From: Mumia sp. zg.B17
GTDB lineage: Bacteria > Actinomycetota > Actinomycetes > Propionibacteriales > Nocardioidaceae
Direction of reading: 5' to 3'
DNA: 64,000 nt
NCBI RefSeq assembly: GCF_019550915.1
Contig: NZ_JAHWCI010000005.1
Location: 372,001 to 436,000, forward strand
Shown: in pieces, positions 15,871 through 24,630 of the stretch
Position numbering within the stretch: the stretch's first letter is position 1
How the letters are laid out: each line of letters starts with the position of its first letter
Program-made: the position numbers and the translations under genes
Notes under the pieces: model-generated
What the model saw: the letters and a program-made list of their open reading frames with translations, nothing else
Database searches by the model: none
Told to the model about the DNA's origin: nothing

Positions 15871-15923
15871 GGACTGACGATAGCCACGCCGGCGTCAGGA
15901 GCGGGGTCGTCCGGGTCGACGCC

Positions 15924-16559
15924 TCAGGCCGTCGTGTCGCACTTCCCTGTCGGCTCACACACCCGAAGGCCGTACGGGACGAAGATCTGGTGCTTGCGAC
16001 CACCTGCCCGGTACGTGATGTCGAACCCGCGCGTCCGAGCGATCCCCTTCAGGGTCTTGCGGAGCTCCACGACCAGCTCCGGCGGGCTGCCTGCGCCCCC
16101 GCTGCACGGCGCAGACAACCGCGTCGTGACCGGCCGGCCATCGAGGTTCTCGTGCAGCGAGGCATTCTCGTCGACCACCACCCCACTGTCGCCGTTGGCG
16201 GCTCGCACGGGAGCCACGAAGCCGAAGTCGGTCACTGCCAGCCCACGGGCACGACCGGCGGCCGCAACGGCGAGAACGTCGACGGCCCCGTTTGCGTCGG
16301 CGCAGAGCGGGCCGACCGAGAGCGTCAGCCTGCCAGGGCCGGCAACGCGAGCAACGGCCGCGGCCGAGCCGTCTCCCTCGACGTCCTCGACCGGGGCTCC
16401 GCCGGTCACGAACGCGAGCGCTCCGATCGACGCAGCGGCGACGGCCACCACCACACCGACCGCCAGCGCAGCTCGGCGCGGCGTCTCGCGCCGCGTCTCA
16501 TGGTCGTTCAACGCCGTCTCGCCATCAAGAGAAGGGGTGGTGCACCGATGGTGCCGCAC
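15924..16559 (-). CDS. Putative membrane-anchored protein of an ECF sigma operon
   Basis: I do not recognise the family. After a polar N-terminus the protein has one membrane segment (AALAVGVVVAVAAASIGALAFV), then about 150 residues predicted outside the membrane, with four Cys (LCADAN, APCSGG, VCEPTGKC) that could form disulphides. It lies 30 bp downstream of an ECF sigma gene on the same strand, where a membrane anti-sigma factor or sigma-controlled protein would be expected. No HxxxCxxC zinc motif is present. The start is uncertain: GTG at 16559 or TTG near 16511. Confidence 0.6.
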   Translation of the reverse strand: MRHHRCTTPSLDGETALNDHETRRETPRRAALAVGVVVAVAAASIGALAFVTGGAPVEDVEGDGSAAAVARVAGPGRLTLSVGPLCADANGAVDVLAVAAAGRARGLAVTDFGFVAPVRAANGDSGVVVDENASLHENLDGRPVTTRLSAPCSGGAGSPPELVVELRKTLKGIARTRGFDITYRAGGRKHQIFVPYGLRVCEPTGKCDTTA

Positions 16560-16589
16560 GCCCGCACCGCTCGCTGCGGCAGGTCCAGA

Positions 16590-17228
16590 CTAGGCGGCCA
16601 CGTCAGCGAGCCGGGACGGCACACGCGTGCCCTCGGTGAGCAGCCGCTCCAGGGACCCCAGGTCACCGGTACGCGAGGCCGCGAAGAACGCCTGGAGGAG
16701 GTGACCGTGAGCATCGGCGTCGACTCGACGCGCACGGTCGCTCGAGAGGTGCTCCTGCCCTCGACGACTCAGCTGCCGAGCGTTCGCGGCGGTGGTCTCG
16801 AGCAGCCGGGCGATCGTCGCGTAGGGGTAGTCGAAACCCTTGCGGAGGACGTACGCCGCCAGCTCGGCCGCGGTCAACCGCTCCAGCAGGAGGTGAAGGA
16901 CCTGCTCGACCTCACTGGCGCGCTCGACGTGCCCTGACGGGTCTTGGGCGGGGTCGGCGAGCCCGAGCACGGCCGGGCTGCCTGACCTCTCGTGCCGGTG
17001 GTGGGCCGACTGGATCACGTTGATCGCGAGGCGGGTGGTGGTCGTCGAGAGGAACGCAGCGGGGTTCGTGACCTTTGCAGGGTCGGTGCGCTGCCAGCGG
17101 AGCCACGCGTCCTGGACGACGTCCTCGGCGCCGGCGACGTCGCGGACGATGCGGTAGGCGACCCGGAAGAGGTGCGTGCGGTGACAGAGAAAGGTCTGGA
17201 GGGCGGCGTCGAGGTCGTGTGGGGACAT
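16590..17228 (-). CDS. ECF RNA polymerase sigma factor
   Basis: The 212-residue protein has sigma region 2 (FRVAYRIVRDVAGAEDVVQDAWLRWQ, about residues 20-45) and region 4 (about residues 110-160, with YPYATIARLLETTAANARQ). A short C-terminal tail of about 40 residues resembles the start of the SnoaL-like extension of SigJ-type factors, so it may be a shortened member of that group. It is followed by a membrane-anchored protein gene 30 bp away that may modulate it. Confidence 0.85.
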   Translation of the reverse strand: MSPHDLDAALQTFLCHRTHLFRVAYRIVRDVAGAEDVVQDAWLRWQRTDPAKVTNPAAFLSTTTTRLAINVIQSAHHRHERSGSPAVLGLADPAQDPSGHVERASEVEQVLHLLLERLTAAELAAYVLRKGFDYPYATIARLLETTAANARQLSRRGQEHLSSDRARRVDADAHGHLLQAFFAASRTGDLGSLERLLTEGTRVPSRLADVAA

Positions 17229-17343
17229 GCGGGCTCCTGTGGGACCGGACCGACGGCACCCGAGTGCCTGGGAGATCCAGCCTCCGGTCGTCGCCCCGTG
17301 CCCCGCGCCCCGGAGATCCGTGGTCCGGTGCGTGGTCGCGCGC

Positions 17344-20133
17344 CTACGGACGAGCGGCCGTCCCCGACGTCAGCGCGTCGCGCAGATGACGCCGTGAGCC
17401 GATCCCGAGCTTCGCGAACACCTTGCGCAGGTGCCACTCGACGGTGTGCGGGCTCAGATAGAGCTCGGCGCCGATCTCCGGATTGGTCATCCCCTCCGCC
17501 GCGAGCGCGGCGATCTGCGACTCCTGGGGTGTGAGGGGGTCGTCCCGGCGGTCGTCGCGGGGACGGGCTCTCTCCCCCGTCGCGCGGAGCTCGCGGCGGG
17601 CCCGCTCCGCGAAGGCGTCGGCTCCCATCGCATGCAACAGCTCGTGCGCGGCACGAAGGTGCTCGCGCGCCAGCGCTCGCCTCTTCGTACGCCGGAGCCA
17701 CTCGCCGTAGAGAAGGTGAGTGCGGGCGACCTGAACCGTGATGCCCTCGCCCCGCAGGTGCTCCAGCGCTGCCTCGTACAGACGGTCCGCCTCGTCCCCG
17801 GCCCGCAGCAGGGCCTCGCAGCGTGCTCGCATGCCCTGGGCCCACCCGGTGCCGACCCGAGCAGTCCGCTCGGTCAGGCGACGGAGCGACTCCGCGGCGA
17901 GGTCGTCCTCGCCACACCGGACGGCCGCCTCGACGTGCTCGGCCAGCGCCCAGCCGGTGAAGTTGAAGCCGTCGTGCTCGATCCCTGCGCGGGCTCCGTC
18001 CAGCGCTCGGTCGTAGCGGGCGAGCCCGTTGTAGAGGACCCCTTCGACATGTCCGCTGACTCCGAGGAGCGAGACCTCGCCGCGGATGGTCGCGCTCTCG
18101 CGTGCCTCGTCGAGGATGCGTGTGGCATCAGCCTCCTCACCCCGCCAGGCCGCGAGCACGAGCGCCGCGTACGTCAGCCGCGCGGAGCCGGTCGCCCTGC
18201 TGATCGCGTCACCCTCCGCGATCAGGCGCGCGGCAGCGGCGAGATCGCCGCGGTGGAGGTGCACCCCGGCTTCGAACTGCAGTGCTTGGGGCAGCACGCC
18301 GAGTGCGCCGACGTCTCGCGCGACGCGCACCATCCGGGCCGCCAGCGTCGTCCACGCCGCGAAGTCCCACAGCTGGTGGACGTAGGTCTCCTGCGCCACA
18401 GGGGCCAGCGCCAACCACCGCTGGGTCGCCCCCCTGTCGGTTGGTTCCTCGTCCGCGAACGGCCCGAGCGCTCGTCGCAGCAGCGGCGCCCCTTCGGGAA
18501 GCCCGTCGGCGAGCAGGGTGGTGACCCCCTCCAGCAGCAGGTCTGACGGGGCAGGCGGTGATGACGGCGCGCCGACAACGCCGGTCACGTACTCACGTGC
18601 GGCGATCGCCGCAGCCTGAGCACCCGCGGGCCCGTGGACCCGACCGGAGAACACGGTGGCGCTGATCGCCTCCAGGTAGGTCTCGCGCGCGAGGGGTGAC
18701 CCTTCGCTCGCGAAGGCGGCGGCTGCGTCCAGGAGCAGTGGTGCGGCCTCGTCGCTGCGGCTGCGGGCGAAGAGGACACGCGCCCGCAGGCGTACGAGCC
18801 GCGCCTGGTCCTGCGCGCTCAACGGGCACAGCACGGCGACGCCGGCCAGCTCGGACGCGGCGTCGGGCGACGCTGCAGCGACGTACGCCTCCCCCGCGGC
18901 CAACGCGCGTCGCCCACGCCGTCGCGGATCCGGTGTCGACCGCGCTGCCTGGTCGAGGAGCGCGGCCTCAGCGGCCATGCCGCCCCTGAGCCGAGCGCGT
19001 TCTGCGGAGCTCTCGAGAGCGGCCGCGACCTCCTCGTCCGGGCCGGAGCCGGCCTTCGCGGCGTGCCAGGCACGCCGGTCGGGGTCCTGGACCGGGTCGG
19101 TGGCCAGCGACAACGCGCGGTGGACCTGGCGCAGGTCGTCAGGGAGCGCGTCGCGGTAGACGGCCGAGCGTGCCAACGGGTGTCGGAACCGGATCGACTC
19201 CCCGAACTCGAGCAGGCCGGCGGCCTTCGCCGGCGCTGCGTCCGCGGTGATGCCGACGTGCCCGGCGGCCCGCGCGAGAAGGCTCGCGTCACCGACCGGA
19301 TCCGCCGCAGCGAGGAGCAGCAGCAGCCGAGTCGGCCGCGGCAGGCCCGCCAGCCTCTGCGCGTAGTCGCGCTCGACTCTCGTCGACACCGATCCTGCGT
19401 CCCCGATCTCGAAGCCGTACGCGAGGTCGGCGGCACTGCGGCCCCGCGGCAGCTCCAGCAGCGCGAGCGGGTTGCCGTGGGTCTCCGCCACGATCCGGTC
19501 GCGGACCTGGTCGTCGATCGGTCCGTGCACCGCCGAGGCCAACAGCTGCCGCGCCGCGTGGTCATCCAGCCCGCCCACCTCCAACGACGGGAGGTCGGCG
19601 AGGACCGGCTCACCCTCGGAGTGCCGCACGGCGAAGACGACGGCCACCGGCTCGGCCAACAGACGACGCGACACGAACTCGAGTGTCTGGAGTGAGACCC
19701 GGTCCAGCCACTGGGCGTCGTCGACGATCACCACGAGCGGCCGCGCGTCAGCCGATGCCGTGAGCAGGCTCAGCACCGCGAGACCGACCAAGAAGCGGTC
19801 GGGCGCCTGTCCGTCCACCAACCCGAAGGCGACCTGGAGCGCGTCGCGCTGAGGGCTGGGGAGGTCGCCGAGCTGTCCGAGGAACGGCGCGCACAGCTGA
19901 TGGACGCCGGCGAAAGCGAGGTCCATGTCGGCCTGGACGCCCTGCGCCCGGACCACGGTGAGGTCAGAGGCGTGGACGGCGACGTGGTCGAGGAGCGTCG
20001 ACTTGCCGATGCCCGCCTCGCCCCGGACGACGCAGACAGCGGCGGCGCCGTGTCGCGTCCGATCGACGAGGTCGCACAGGATCTCTGCCTCTCGCCGACG
20101 CCCGAGCAGCTGCGTGCGGGGGGTGGCGCTCAT
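17344..20133 (-). CDS. Large AAA-ATPase LuxR-family transcriptional regulator
   Basis: The 929-residue protein has an N-terminal AAA/AAA_16 ATPase (about residues 1-300, Walker A GEAGIGKSTLLDHV, Walker B PLVVIVDDAQWLD), a long alpha-helical TPR-like middle region, and a C-terminal LuxR HTH (about residues 865-925, LTPQESQIAALAAEGMTNPE). This is the LAL/MalT-like layout of regulators common in actinomycetes. It reads as a single complete gene. No obvious target operon adjoins it. Confidence 0.9.
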   Translation of the reverse strand: MSATPRTQLLGRRREAEILCDLVDRTRHGAAAVCVVRGEAGIGKSTLLDHVAVHASDLTVVRAQGVQADMDLAFAGVHQLCAPFLGQLGDLPSPQRDALQVAFGLVDGQAPDRFLVGLAVLSLLTASADARPLVVIVDDAQWLDRVSLQTLEFVSRRLLAEPVAVVFAVRHSEGEPVLADLPSLEVGGLDDHAARQLLASAVHGPIDDQVRDRIVAETHGNPLALLELPRGRSAADLAYGFEIGDAGSVSTRVERDYAQRLAGLPRPTRLLLLLAAADPVGDASLLARAAGHVGITADAAPAKAAGLLEFGESIRFRHPLARSAVYRDALPDDLRQVHRALSLATDPVQDPDRRAWHAAKAGSGPDEEVAAALESSAERARLRGGMAAEAALLDQAARSTPDPRRRGRRALAAGEAYVAAASPDAASELAGVAVLCPLSAQDQARLVRLRARVLFARSRSDEAAPLLLDAAAAFASEGSPLARETYLEAISATVFSGRVHGPAGAQAAAIAAREYVTGVVGAPSSPPAPSDLLLEGVTTLLADGLPEGAPLLRRALGPFADEEPTDRGATQRWLALAPVAQETYVHQLWDFAAWTTLAARMVRVARDVGALGVLPQALQFEAGVHLHRGDLAAAARLIAEGDAISRATGSARLTYAALVLAAWRGEEADATRILDEARESATIRGEVSLLGVSGHVEGVLYNGLARYDRALDGARAGIEHDGFNFTGWALAEHVEAAVRCGEDDLAAESLRRLTERTARVGTGWAQGMRARCEALLRAGDEADRLYEAALEHLRGEGITVQVARTHLLYGEWLRRTKRRALAREHLRAAHELLHAMGADAFAERARRELRATGERARPRDDRRDDPLTPQESQIAALAAEGMTNPEIGAELYLSPHTVEWHLRKVFAKLGIGSRRHLRDALTSGTAARP

Positions 20134-20169
20134 GGGCGGCTCCTGCAGGAACGCTCCGCAATGCCGGTG

Positions 20170-20610
20170 TCACAGATCGCGACGCTGCTCGGTCGGGTCG
20201 ACGTAGGCCTGCATTCTATCGAGGAGCGACCGTGGTGCCACGAGAGAACCAGCTCGCCACGTCTGTCCTTGTCGTCGGGACGGGAGGGTCCGGCCTGCGC
20301 GCGGCGATCGAGGTCGCCGAGGCCGGTGTGGCGGTGCTGGCGCTGGGCAAGCGACCCGTCGCCGATGCGCACACCTCGTTGGCGGCCGGTGGCTTGGATG
20401 AGCCCGGTAGCGGGCCCGGATGGCTGCGGCGTGGTCCTCCTCGGGTTTTCTAGCGAGGGCGTAGTAGTGGGCGCGGTCGACGATGTAGTTGCACGTCTCG
20501 TGCTGGTATCGGCCGGGAGCGTCGAGTGACGGTTCGAGCTCCTCGCCGTCGTGCTCTGCTCCGAGCCCGCAGTACATACACACCGCCGGCATGGGCGTCG
20601 AGGTACTCAC
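20170..20610 (-). CDS. Hypothetical protein, 3' half fused to antisense of a gene remnant
   Basis: From GTG at 20610 the first 72 or so residues look like a real small protein: CMYCG near the start, then ELEPSLDAPGRYQHETCNYI and AHYYALARKPEEDHAAAI. The rest is Arg/Pro-rich and is antisense to the flavoprotein remnant at 20232-20393, so it probably arose when the original 3' end was lost. I do not recognise the family; the Cys residues could bind metal. Confidence 0.35.
   Translation of the reverse strand: MSTSTPMPAVCMYCGLGAEHDGEELEPSLDAPGRYQHETCNYIVDRAHYYALARKPEEDHAAAIRARYRAHPSHRPPTRCAHRRRVACPAPAPPHRPRRPRSPRAGRTLPSRRQGQTWRAGSLVAPRSLLDRMQAYVDPTEQRRDL
20232..20393 (+). pseudogene. N-terminal remnant of an FAD-dependent oxidase/fumarate reductase-type flavoprotein
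   Basis: From GTG at 20232 the frame encodes VLVVGTGGSGLRAAIEVAEA, then VLALGKRPVADAHTSLAAGG. This is the FAD-binding GxGxxG start of the L-aspartate oxidase/succinate dehydrogenase flavoprotein family. The match stops near 20393, and the rest of the roughly 550-residue enzyme is absent; the downstream bases belong to a hypothetical gene on the other strand. Confidence 0.7.
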
Positions 20611-20911
20611 GACCGTCCCTCCCGGTTGGCGCCCCCATGCGTCGCCCCTCCTCGATCATCGGCTCCCTACTTCTAGGAAGGTGCCGACGCCCGCGCTTGC
20701 GTGACACGAACACGACCTGGCCCGGTGCTCGAGGACTTCTTCACGAGGGCCTTCCTCGGCTCTCCCCCGCGATCCCAGGACGGACGGTGTCCCGGCAGTC
20801 CCCCGGAAGCGGCGACGAGGCACCCCCGGGCTCGACGATCGTCCTGCGCATCGTCTGATCCAGCGCCGATCGGCTCGCGGCCGGGTAGGGCCGGCCCTAG
20901 GCTCAGAAGCT
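20611..20911. other. 301-bp stretch without a supported gene
   Basis: Open frames here show frame-shadow composition, and I see no conserved motif, hairpin or tRNA. It presumably holds the promoter of the DUF2776-like gene and debris of the neighbouring rearrangement. Confidence 0.5.
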
Positions 20912-21979
20912 GTGAGCTACGTCGAGAGCGTCGTCTTCCGCGCGATCCCGGTCGCGATGATGGCGCTGTGCCTCGGCTTCGGGCTCTACGTGTGGAACGC
21001 CGGCGATGTGGCCGACAACTTCGTCGCGGGACACGTGGTGACGTTCCTGGCCGCCATCTGCCTGTGCCTGTTCTGCACGGCGGCGACGATCATCAGACAG
21101 CTCCTTCAGCGGTTCACCGCGCTCGACCGCGTCCTCTACCCCGTTCTCGGCTACGCGGTAGCGGCCGGAACGGCCTCGTACGGGGTGACGCTGTTCGCCG
21201 GAGCATCGGGCACGGCCCAGAGCCAGGAGTACGTGGCGGGGCACGTGGTCTTTGGCCTGGGCCTGATCAGCGGATGCGTCGCGACCGTGGCCACAGCGTC
21301 GACCAAGTTCACCCTCATCCCGGAGAACTCGAGCTTCGAGGTGGGTGACCACCACGTACGGCCGGAGGCGTTCGGCCGCCCGACCGCCCCGCTGCTGGTC
21401 GCGGTCCCGATCGTCCTCGCCGCGGTGGCGTGGGGGTTCGCCCTCGCGAACCTCTTCGGGTCGACGACCCCGGCTCGCTTCACCGTCGGTCATGTCATGG
21501 CCGGGCTTGCGTGCATCTGCACGAGCCTCGTCGGCCTGGTCGTCAGCATCGTCCGCCAGATCGAGAACAAGTACGTCGCCCGCGAGCGGATCCTCTGGCC
21601 GTGGCTCGTGGTGGCGATGGGCACCGTGAGCCTGGTCTGGGGCGTCGTGGTGCTGCTGGTGAACGACGAGCCGTACGCCCTGACGCCGGGGTTCGTGATG
21701 ATCGGCCTCGGCCTCGTCTGCTACAGCATCCTCAGCAAGGTCGGCCTCCTCTCGCTCGTCTGGCGCCGGACGTTCGACCTCGCCAACCGGGTCCCTCTGA
21801 TCCCGGTGACGACCGCCCTCGCGTGCCTGTTCCTCGCGGCCTTCGTGTTCCAGGCGGCGGTCGACGACACGAACCTCTTCATCGCTGCCCGCGTCCTCGT
21901 CGGCCTCGGGGCGGTCGCCTTCTCGCTGTACTCGATCGTCAGCATCCTCGAGAGCGGGACCTCCGGCCAGGCGCCCTAG
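20912..21979 (+). CDS. DUF2776-like polytopic membrane protein
   Basis: The 355-residue protein has about ten predicted membrane segments in a repeated pattern: AGHVV or GHVM motifs recur at the start of successive hairpins (NFVAGHVVTFLAAICLCLF, YVAGHVVFGLGLISGC, FTVGHVMAGLACICTS). This suggests an internally duplicated fold. It resembles DUF2776 proteins of actinobacteria and enterobacteria, whose function is unknown. The start is GTG at 20912. It ends 9 bp before the endonuclease IV gene. Confidence 0.72.
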   Translation: MSYVESVVFRAIPVAMMALCLGFGLYVWNAGDVADNFVAGHVVTFLAAICLCLFCTAATIIRQLLQRFTALDRVLYPVLGYAVAAGTASYGVTLFAGASGTAQSQEYVAGHVVFGLGLISGCVATVATASTKFTLIPENSSFEVGDHHVRPEAFGRPTAPLLVAVPIVLAAVAWGFALANLFGSTTPARFTVGHVMAGLACICTSLVGLVVSIVRQIENKYVARERILWPWLVVAMGTVSLVWGVVVLLVNDEPYALTPGFVMIGLGLVCYSILSKVGLLSLVWRRTFDLANRVPLIPVTTALACLFLAAFVFQAAVDDTNLFIAARVLVGLGAVAFSLYSIVSILESGTSGQAP

Positions 21980-21988
21980 AATGCGGCC

Positions 21989-22873
21989 GTGCCCTCCCCT
22001 GCCACCCCTCCGCCGACGCATGCCCGCAACCCGTTGGGGGCGCACGTCCCCGTCGGTCCGGGCCTGGCGAAGGGTGCCTGGCGCGCCATGCGCGATCTCG
22101 GTGGCGACACGCTGCAGGTCTTCACCGGCAACCCCCGCGGATGGGCCGCGTCCGCGGGCGACCCGGCGCAGGACGCCGCGTTCCGCGCACTCTGCGAGGC
22201 CGAGGGCGTGCCTGCGTTCGTCCACGCCCCGTACCTCGTGAACCTCGGCAGCCCGAACCCCGCCACGTACGAGAAGTCTGTGGCGAGCGTGGCCCACAAC
22301 CTGGCCCGTACGCACGCGATCGGGGCACGCGGGCTCGTGGTCCACACCGGCTCGTGCGTCGACGACGGCGCGTACGACGCCGCGCTCGCGCAGGTCCGCG
22401 AAGGTCTGCTCCCGCTGCTCGACGCCCTCCCCGAGGAGGGGCCTCGACTGCTGCTCGAGCCGACCGCGGGGCAGGGGCGCTCGCTGTGCGCGAAGGTCGA
22501 CGACCTGGAGCCGTACCTCGAGGCGCTCGAACGCCACCCTCGCGTGGGGATCTGCCTCGACACCTGCCACGCCTTCGCCGCCGGCGAACCGCTGGACGAG
22601 CCCACGGGAGTCGCCGCGACCCTCGACCGTCTCGTGGAGGTCGCCGGTCCCGGCCGACTCGCCCTCGTCCACGCCAACGACTCCAAGGACGTCCGCGGCA
22701 GCTTCAAGGACCGCCACGAGCGGATCGGCGTCGGGCACCTCGGCAAGGACGCGTTCGCCGCGATGCTCGCGCACCCGGCCACCGTAGGTGTGCCGTTCGT
22801 CCTCGAGACCCCAGGCGGCGCCGACGCGTGGCGCGAGGACCTGGCGCTCCTGGCCTCGCTCCGCCCGCAGTGA
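21989..22873 (+). CDS. nfo: Deoxyribonuclease IV (AP endonuclease)
   Basis: The 294-residue TIM-barrel enzyme has the endonuclease IV metal-site motifs: LGAHVPVGPGLAKG, FVHAPYLVNLGSPN, GLVVHTGS, LLLEPTAGQG, GICLDTCHAFAAG, LVHANDSKD and ERIGVGHLG, ending PFVLETPGG. It incises DNA at abasic sites in base-excision repair. The start is GTG at 21989, shortly after the membrane protein gene. Its stop overlaps the start of a truncated transporter gene. Confidence 0.93.
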   Translation: MPSPATPPPTHARNPLGAHVPVGPGLAKGAWRAMRDLGGDTLQVFTGNPRGWAASAGDPAQDAAFRALCEAEGVPAFVHAPYLVNLGSPNPATYEKSVASVAHNLARTHAIGARGLVVHTGSCVDDGAYDAALAQVREGLLPLLDALPEEGPRLLLEPTAGQGRSLCAKVDDLEPYLEALERHPRVGICLDTCHAFAAGEPLDEPTGVAATLDRLVEVAGPGRLALVHANDSKDVRGSFKDRHERIGVGHLGKDAFAAMLAHPATVGVPFVLETPGGADAWREDLALLASLRPQ

Positions 22874-23140
22874 GCGCCGCCGACAGCGCCATGGAGCTGG
22901 CGCCCCGCTCGTACGGGGTCCTCGCCGCAGCCGCGCTGCTCGCCGTCACGGCAGCGTGGGGGTCCACGTTCTTCCTCATCAAGGACCTCGTCGAGGTCGT
23001 CCCGCCGGTCGACTTCCTCGCCGTACGGTTCGCGATCGCCGCCGCTGCCCTGTTCCTCCTGCGGCCGAGGACCGTGCTCGCCATCCGCGGGGACGGCCTG
23101 CGTCGCGCCGTGGTGCTCGGTCTCGTCTACGGCGGCGCCC
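22870..23140 (+). pseudogene. Truncated EamA/DMT-family transporter (N-terminal fragment)
   Basis: GTG at 22870 overlaps the endonuclease IV stop. The first 90 or so codons encode two to three membrane segments of an EamA transporter (LLAVTAAWGSTFFLIKDLVE, VRFAIAAAALFLLRP), then homology ends at VLGLVYGGA. A complete EamA protein has about 300 residues and ten segments. The frame stays open into the hydrolase remnant, giving a chimeric frame to 23727. Confidence 0.75.
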
Positions 23141-23146
23141 GAGGTC

Positions 23147-23707
23147 ATGGACATCTACCTGCGCGCCCGCGACGACGGGTCCACCGACCTCCAGCTCGAA
23201 CTGCGGAGCGACCACACACCGGCCGTCGTGCTGGTCCACGGCGCCTTCGCCGAGTCGGCGAGCTGGTACCCCGTGATCGAGATGCTCCACGCCCGGGACG
23301 TGGAGGTCGTGGCCGCGGCAATCCGCTGCGAAGCGTGAGCGGCGATGCCGCGTACGTGCGTGACGTCGTGACCGGCCTCGACCGCCCCGTCCTGCTGGTC
23401 GGGCACTCCTACGCCGGCGTCGTCATCACCGAGGCCGCCTCGGCGGATCCCGCCGTCCTCGGGCTCGTGTACGTGGCCGCGTTCGCGCCGGACCACGGAG
23501 AGAGTGCCCTCGAGCTGTCGACGACGTACCCGGGCAGCTCGCTCGGCGAGTCGCTGCCGCCCTGCGCCACCAAGCCGCTCGGCGGAGGCCCGCAGCATCA
23601 CCCAGCTGAGCGGGGCGTCGCACGCGGTGAGCCTGTCTCGGCCTGCAGCCGTCACCGACACCATCGTCGAGGCACTCGACGAGTGCTCCGTCGCCGGCGT
23701 CGCCTGA
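23147..23707 (+). pseudogene. Alpha/beta hydrolase gene broken by a frameshift and an internal deletion
   Basis: The start (PAVVLVHGAFAESASW) is in one frame to a stop at 23338. The next part (SGDAAYVRDVVTGLDRPVLL, then LVGHSYAGVVITEAA with the nucleophile Ser) is in another; adding one base near 23313 would restore NPLRSVSGDAAY. After GSSLGESL near 23555 the lid and Asp region is missing, and the C-terminus (ITQLSGASHAVSLSRPAAVT, ending at 23707) follows in a third frame. About 80-110 residues of a roughly 240-residue enzyme are lost. Confidence 0.78.
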
Positions 23708-23762
23708 GCGTGCAAGGACGCCGGTGACCGGAGCGCATCTGGTCACCGGCGTCCTCTGCGTC

Positions 23763-24518
23763 TCAGGCCGAGACGCTGCGAGCGTCGGCCCAGGCGCGGT
23801 AGGTGGTCGCGCCCAGCTCGGCACCGTCGGCCGGGACGAGGCTGTCGTCGGCGACCTCGGTGCCGAAGTAGGTCGCGTGCTCGTCGGCGACGACCTCACG
23901 GTCGTCCCCGGTCTGCTGGAGCGCGTCGGAGATGAACTCGCTCATCCGCACCTTCTCCGGGCCGCCGATCTCGCGGACGCCCTCAACGGGTGGTCCGACC
24001 GCCGTACGACCGACGGTCGCGGCGACGTCGTCCGCGGCCATCGGCTGGAAGTGCGCCGGTGGGAGGTGGATCACGCCATCGACCGTCGACGCATCCGCGA
24101 TGGCCGGGACGAACTCGAAGAACTGGGTCGCACGGACGATCGAGTACGGGATGCCCGACTCCTGGATGAGCTTCTCCTGGGCGACCTTGGCACGCAGGTA
24201 GCCGCTCGCGGGAAGGCGGTCGTCGCCGACGACGGACAGCGCGACGTAGTGCCCCATCCCCGCCCGCTTCGCAGCCCCGACGAGGTTGGTCGTCGAGGTG
24301 ACGAAGAAGCTCATGACGTCGTCGTCGGCGAACGACGGCGAGTTGGAGACGTCGACGACCACGTCGGCGCCGACGAGCGCGGCGTCGACGCCTTCGTTGG
24401 TGAGTGTGTTGACGCCCGTCTGGAGCGCGGCGGGGACGGCCTCGTGGCCGTGTGCCCGGAGCCTCTCGACGATCTTGGATCCGATCAGGCCGGTTCCACC
24501 GATGATGGTGACCTTCAT
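23763..24518 (-). CDS. NmrA-like/atypical SDR NAD(P)-binding protein
   Basis: The 251-residue protein begins MKVTIIGGTGLIGSKIVERL, the GxxGxxG motif of atypical short-chain dehydrogenases, with further family segments VDVSNSPSF, YVALSVVGDDRLP and YLRAKVAQEKLIQESGIPY. It resembles the NAD(P)H-binding NmrA group, which often senses redox state. ATG at 24518 is preferred because of the family N-terminus and the upstream AGAGGTG. No clear operon partner; the 112 bp upstream before the peptidase gene hold no gene. Confidence 0.85.
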   Translation of the reverse strand: MKVTIIGGTGLIGSKIVERLRAHGHEAVPAALQTGVNTLTNEGVDAALVGADVVVDVSNSPSFADDDVMSFFVTSTTNLVGAAKRAGMGHYVALSVVGDDRLPASGYLRAKVAQEKLIQESGIPYSIVRATQFFEFVPAIADASTVDGVIHLPPAHFQPMAADDVAATVGRTAVGPPVEGVREIGGPEKVRMSEFISDALQQTGDDREVVADEHATYFGTEVADDSLVPADGAELGATTYRAWADARSVSA

Positions 24519-24630
24519 GACTGCACCTCTCTGGCTCGGTTGACGGAGGGCGTTGCCCTCGACGTAGTGACCTGACAGCAGGCCCGTCTGTGACAACGCG
24601 CTCTCGCCCCTCCTGCGGAGGTGCCCGGCG

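Noticed and set aside
20903-22774. 623-codon minus-strand frame
   Set aside because: His/Arg/Asp-rich shadow of the DUF2776-like and endonuclease IV genes, which have strong family motifs on the plus strand.
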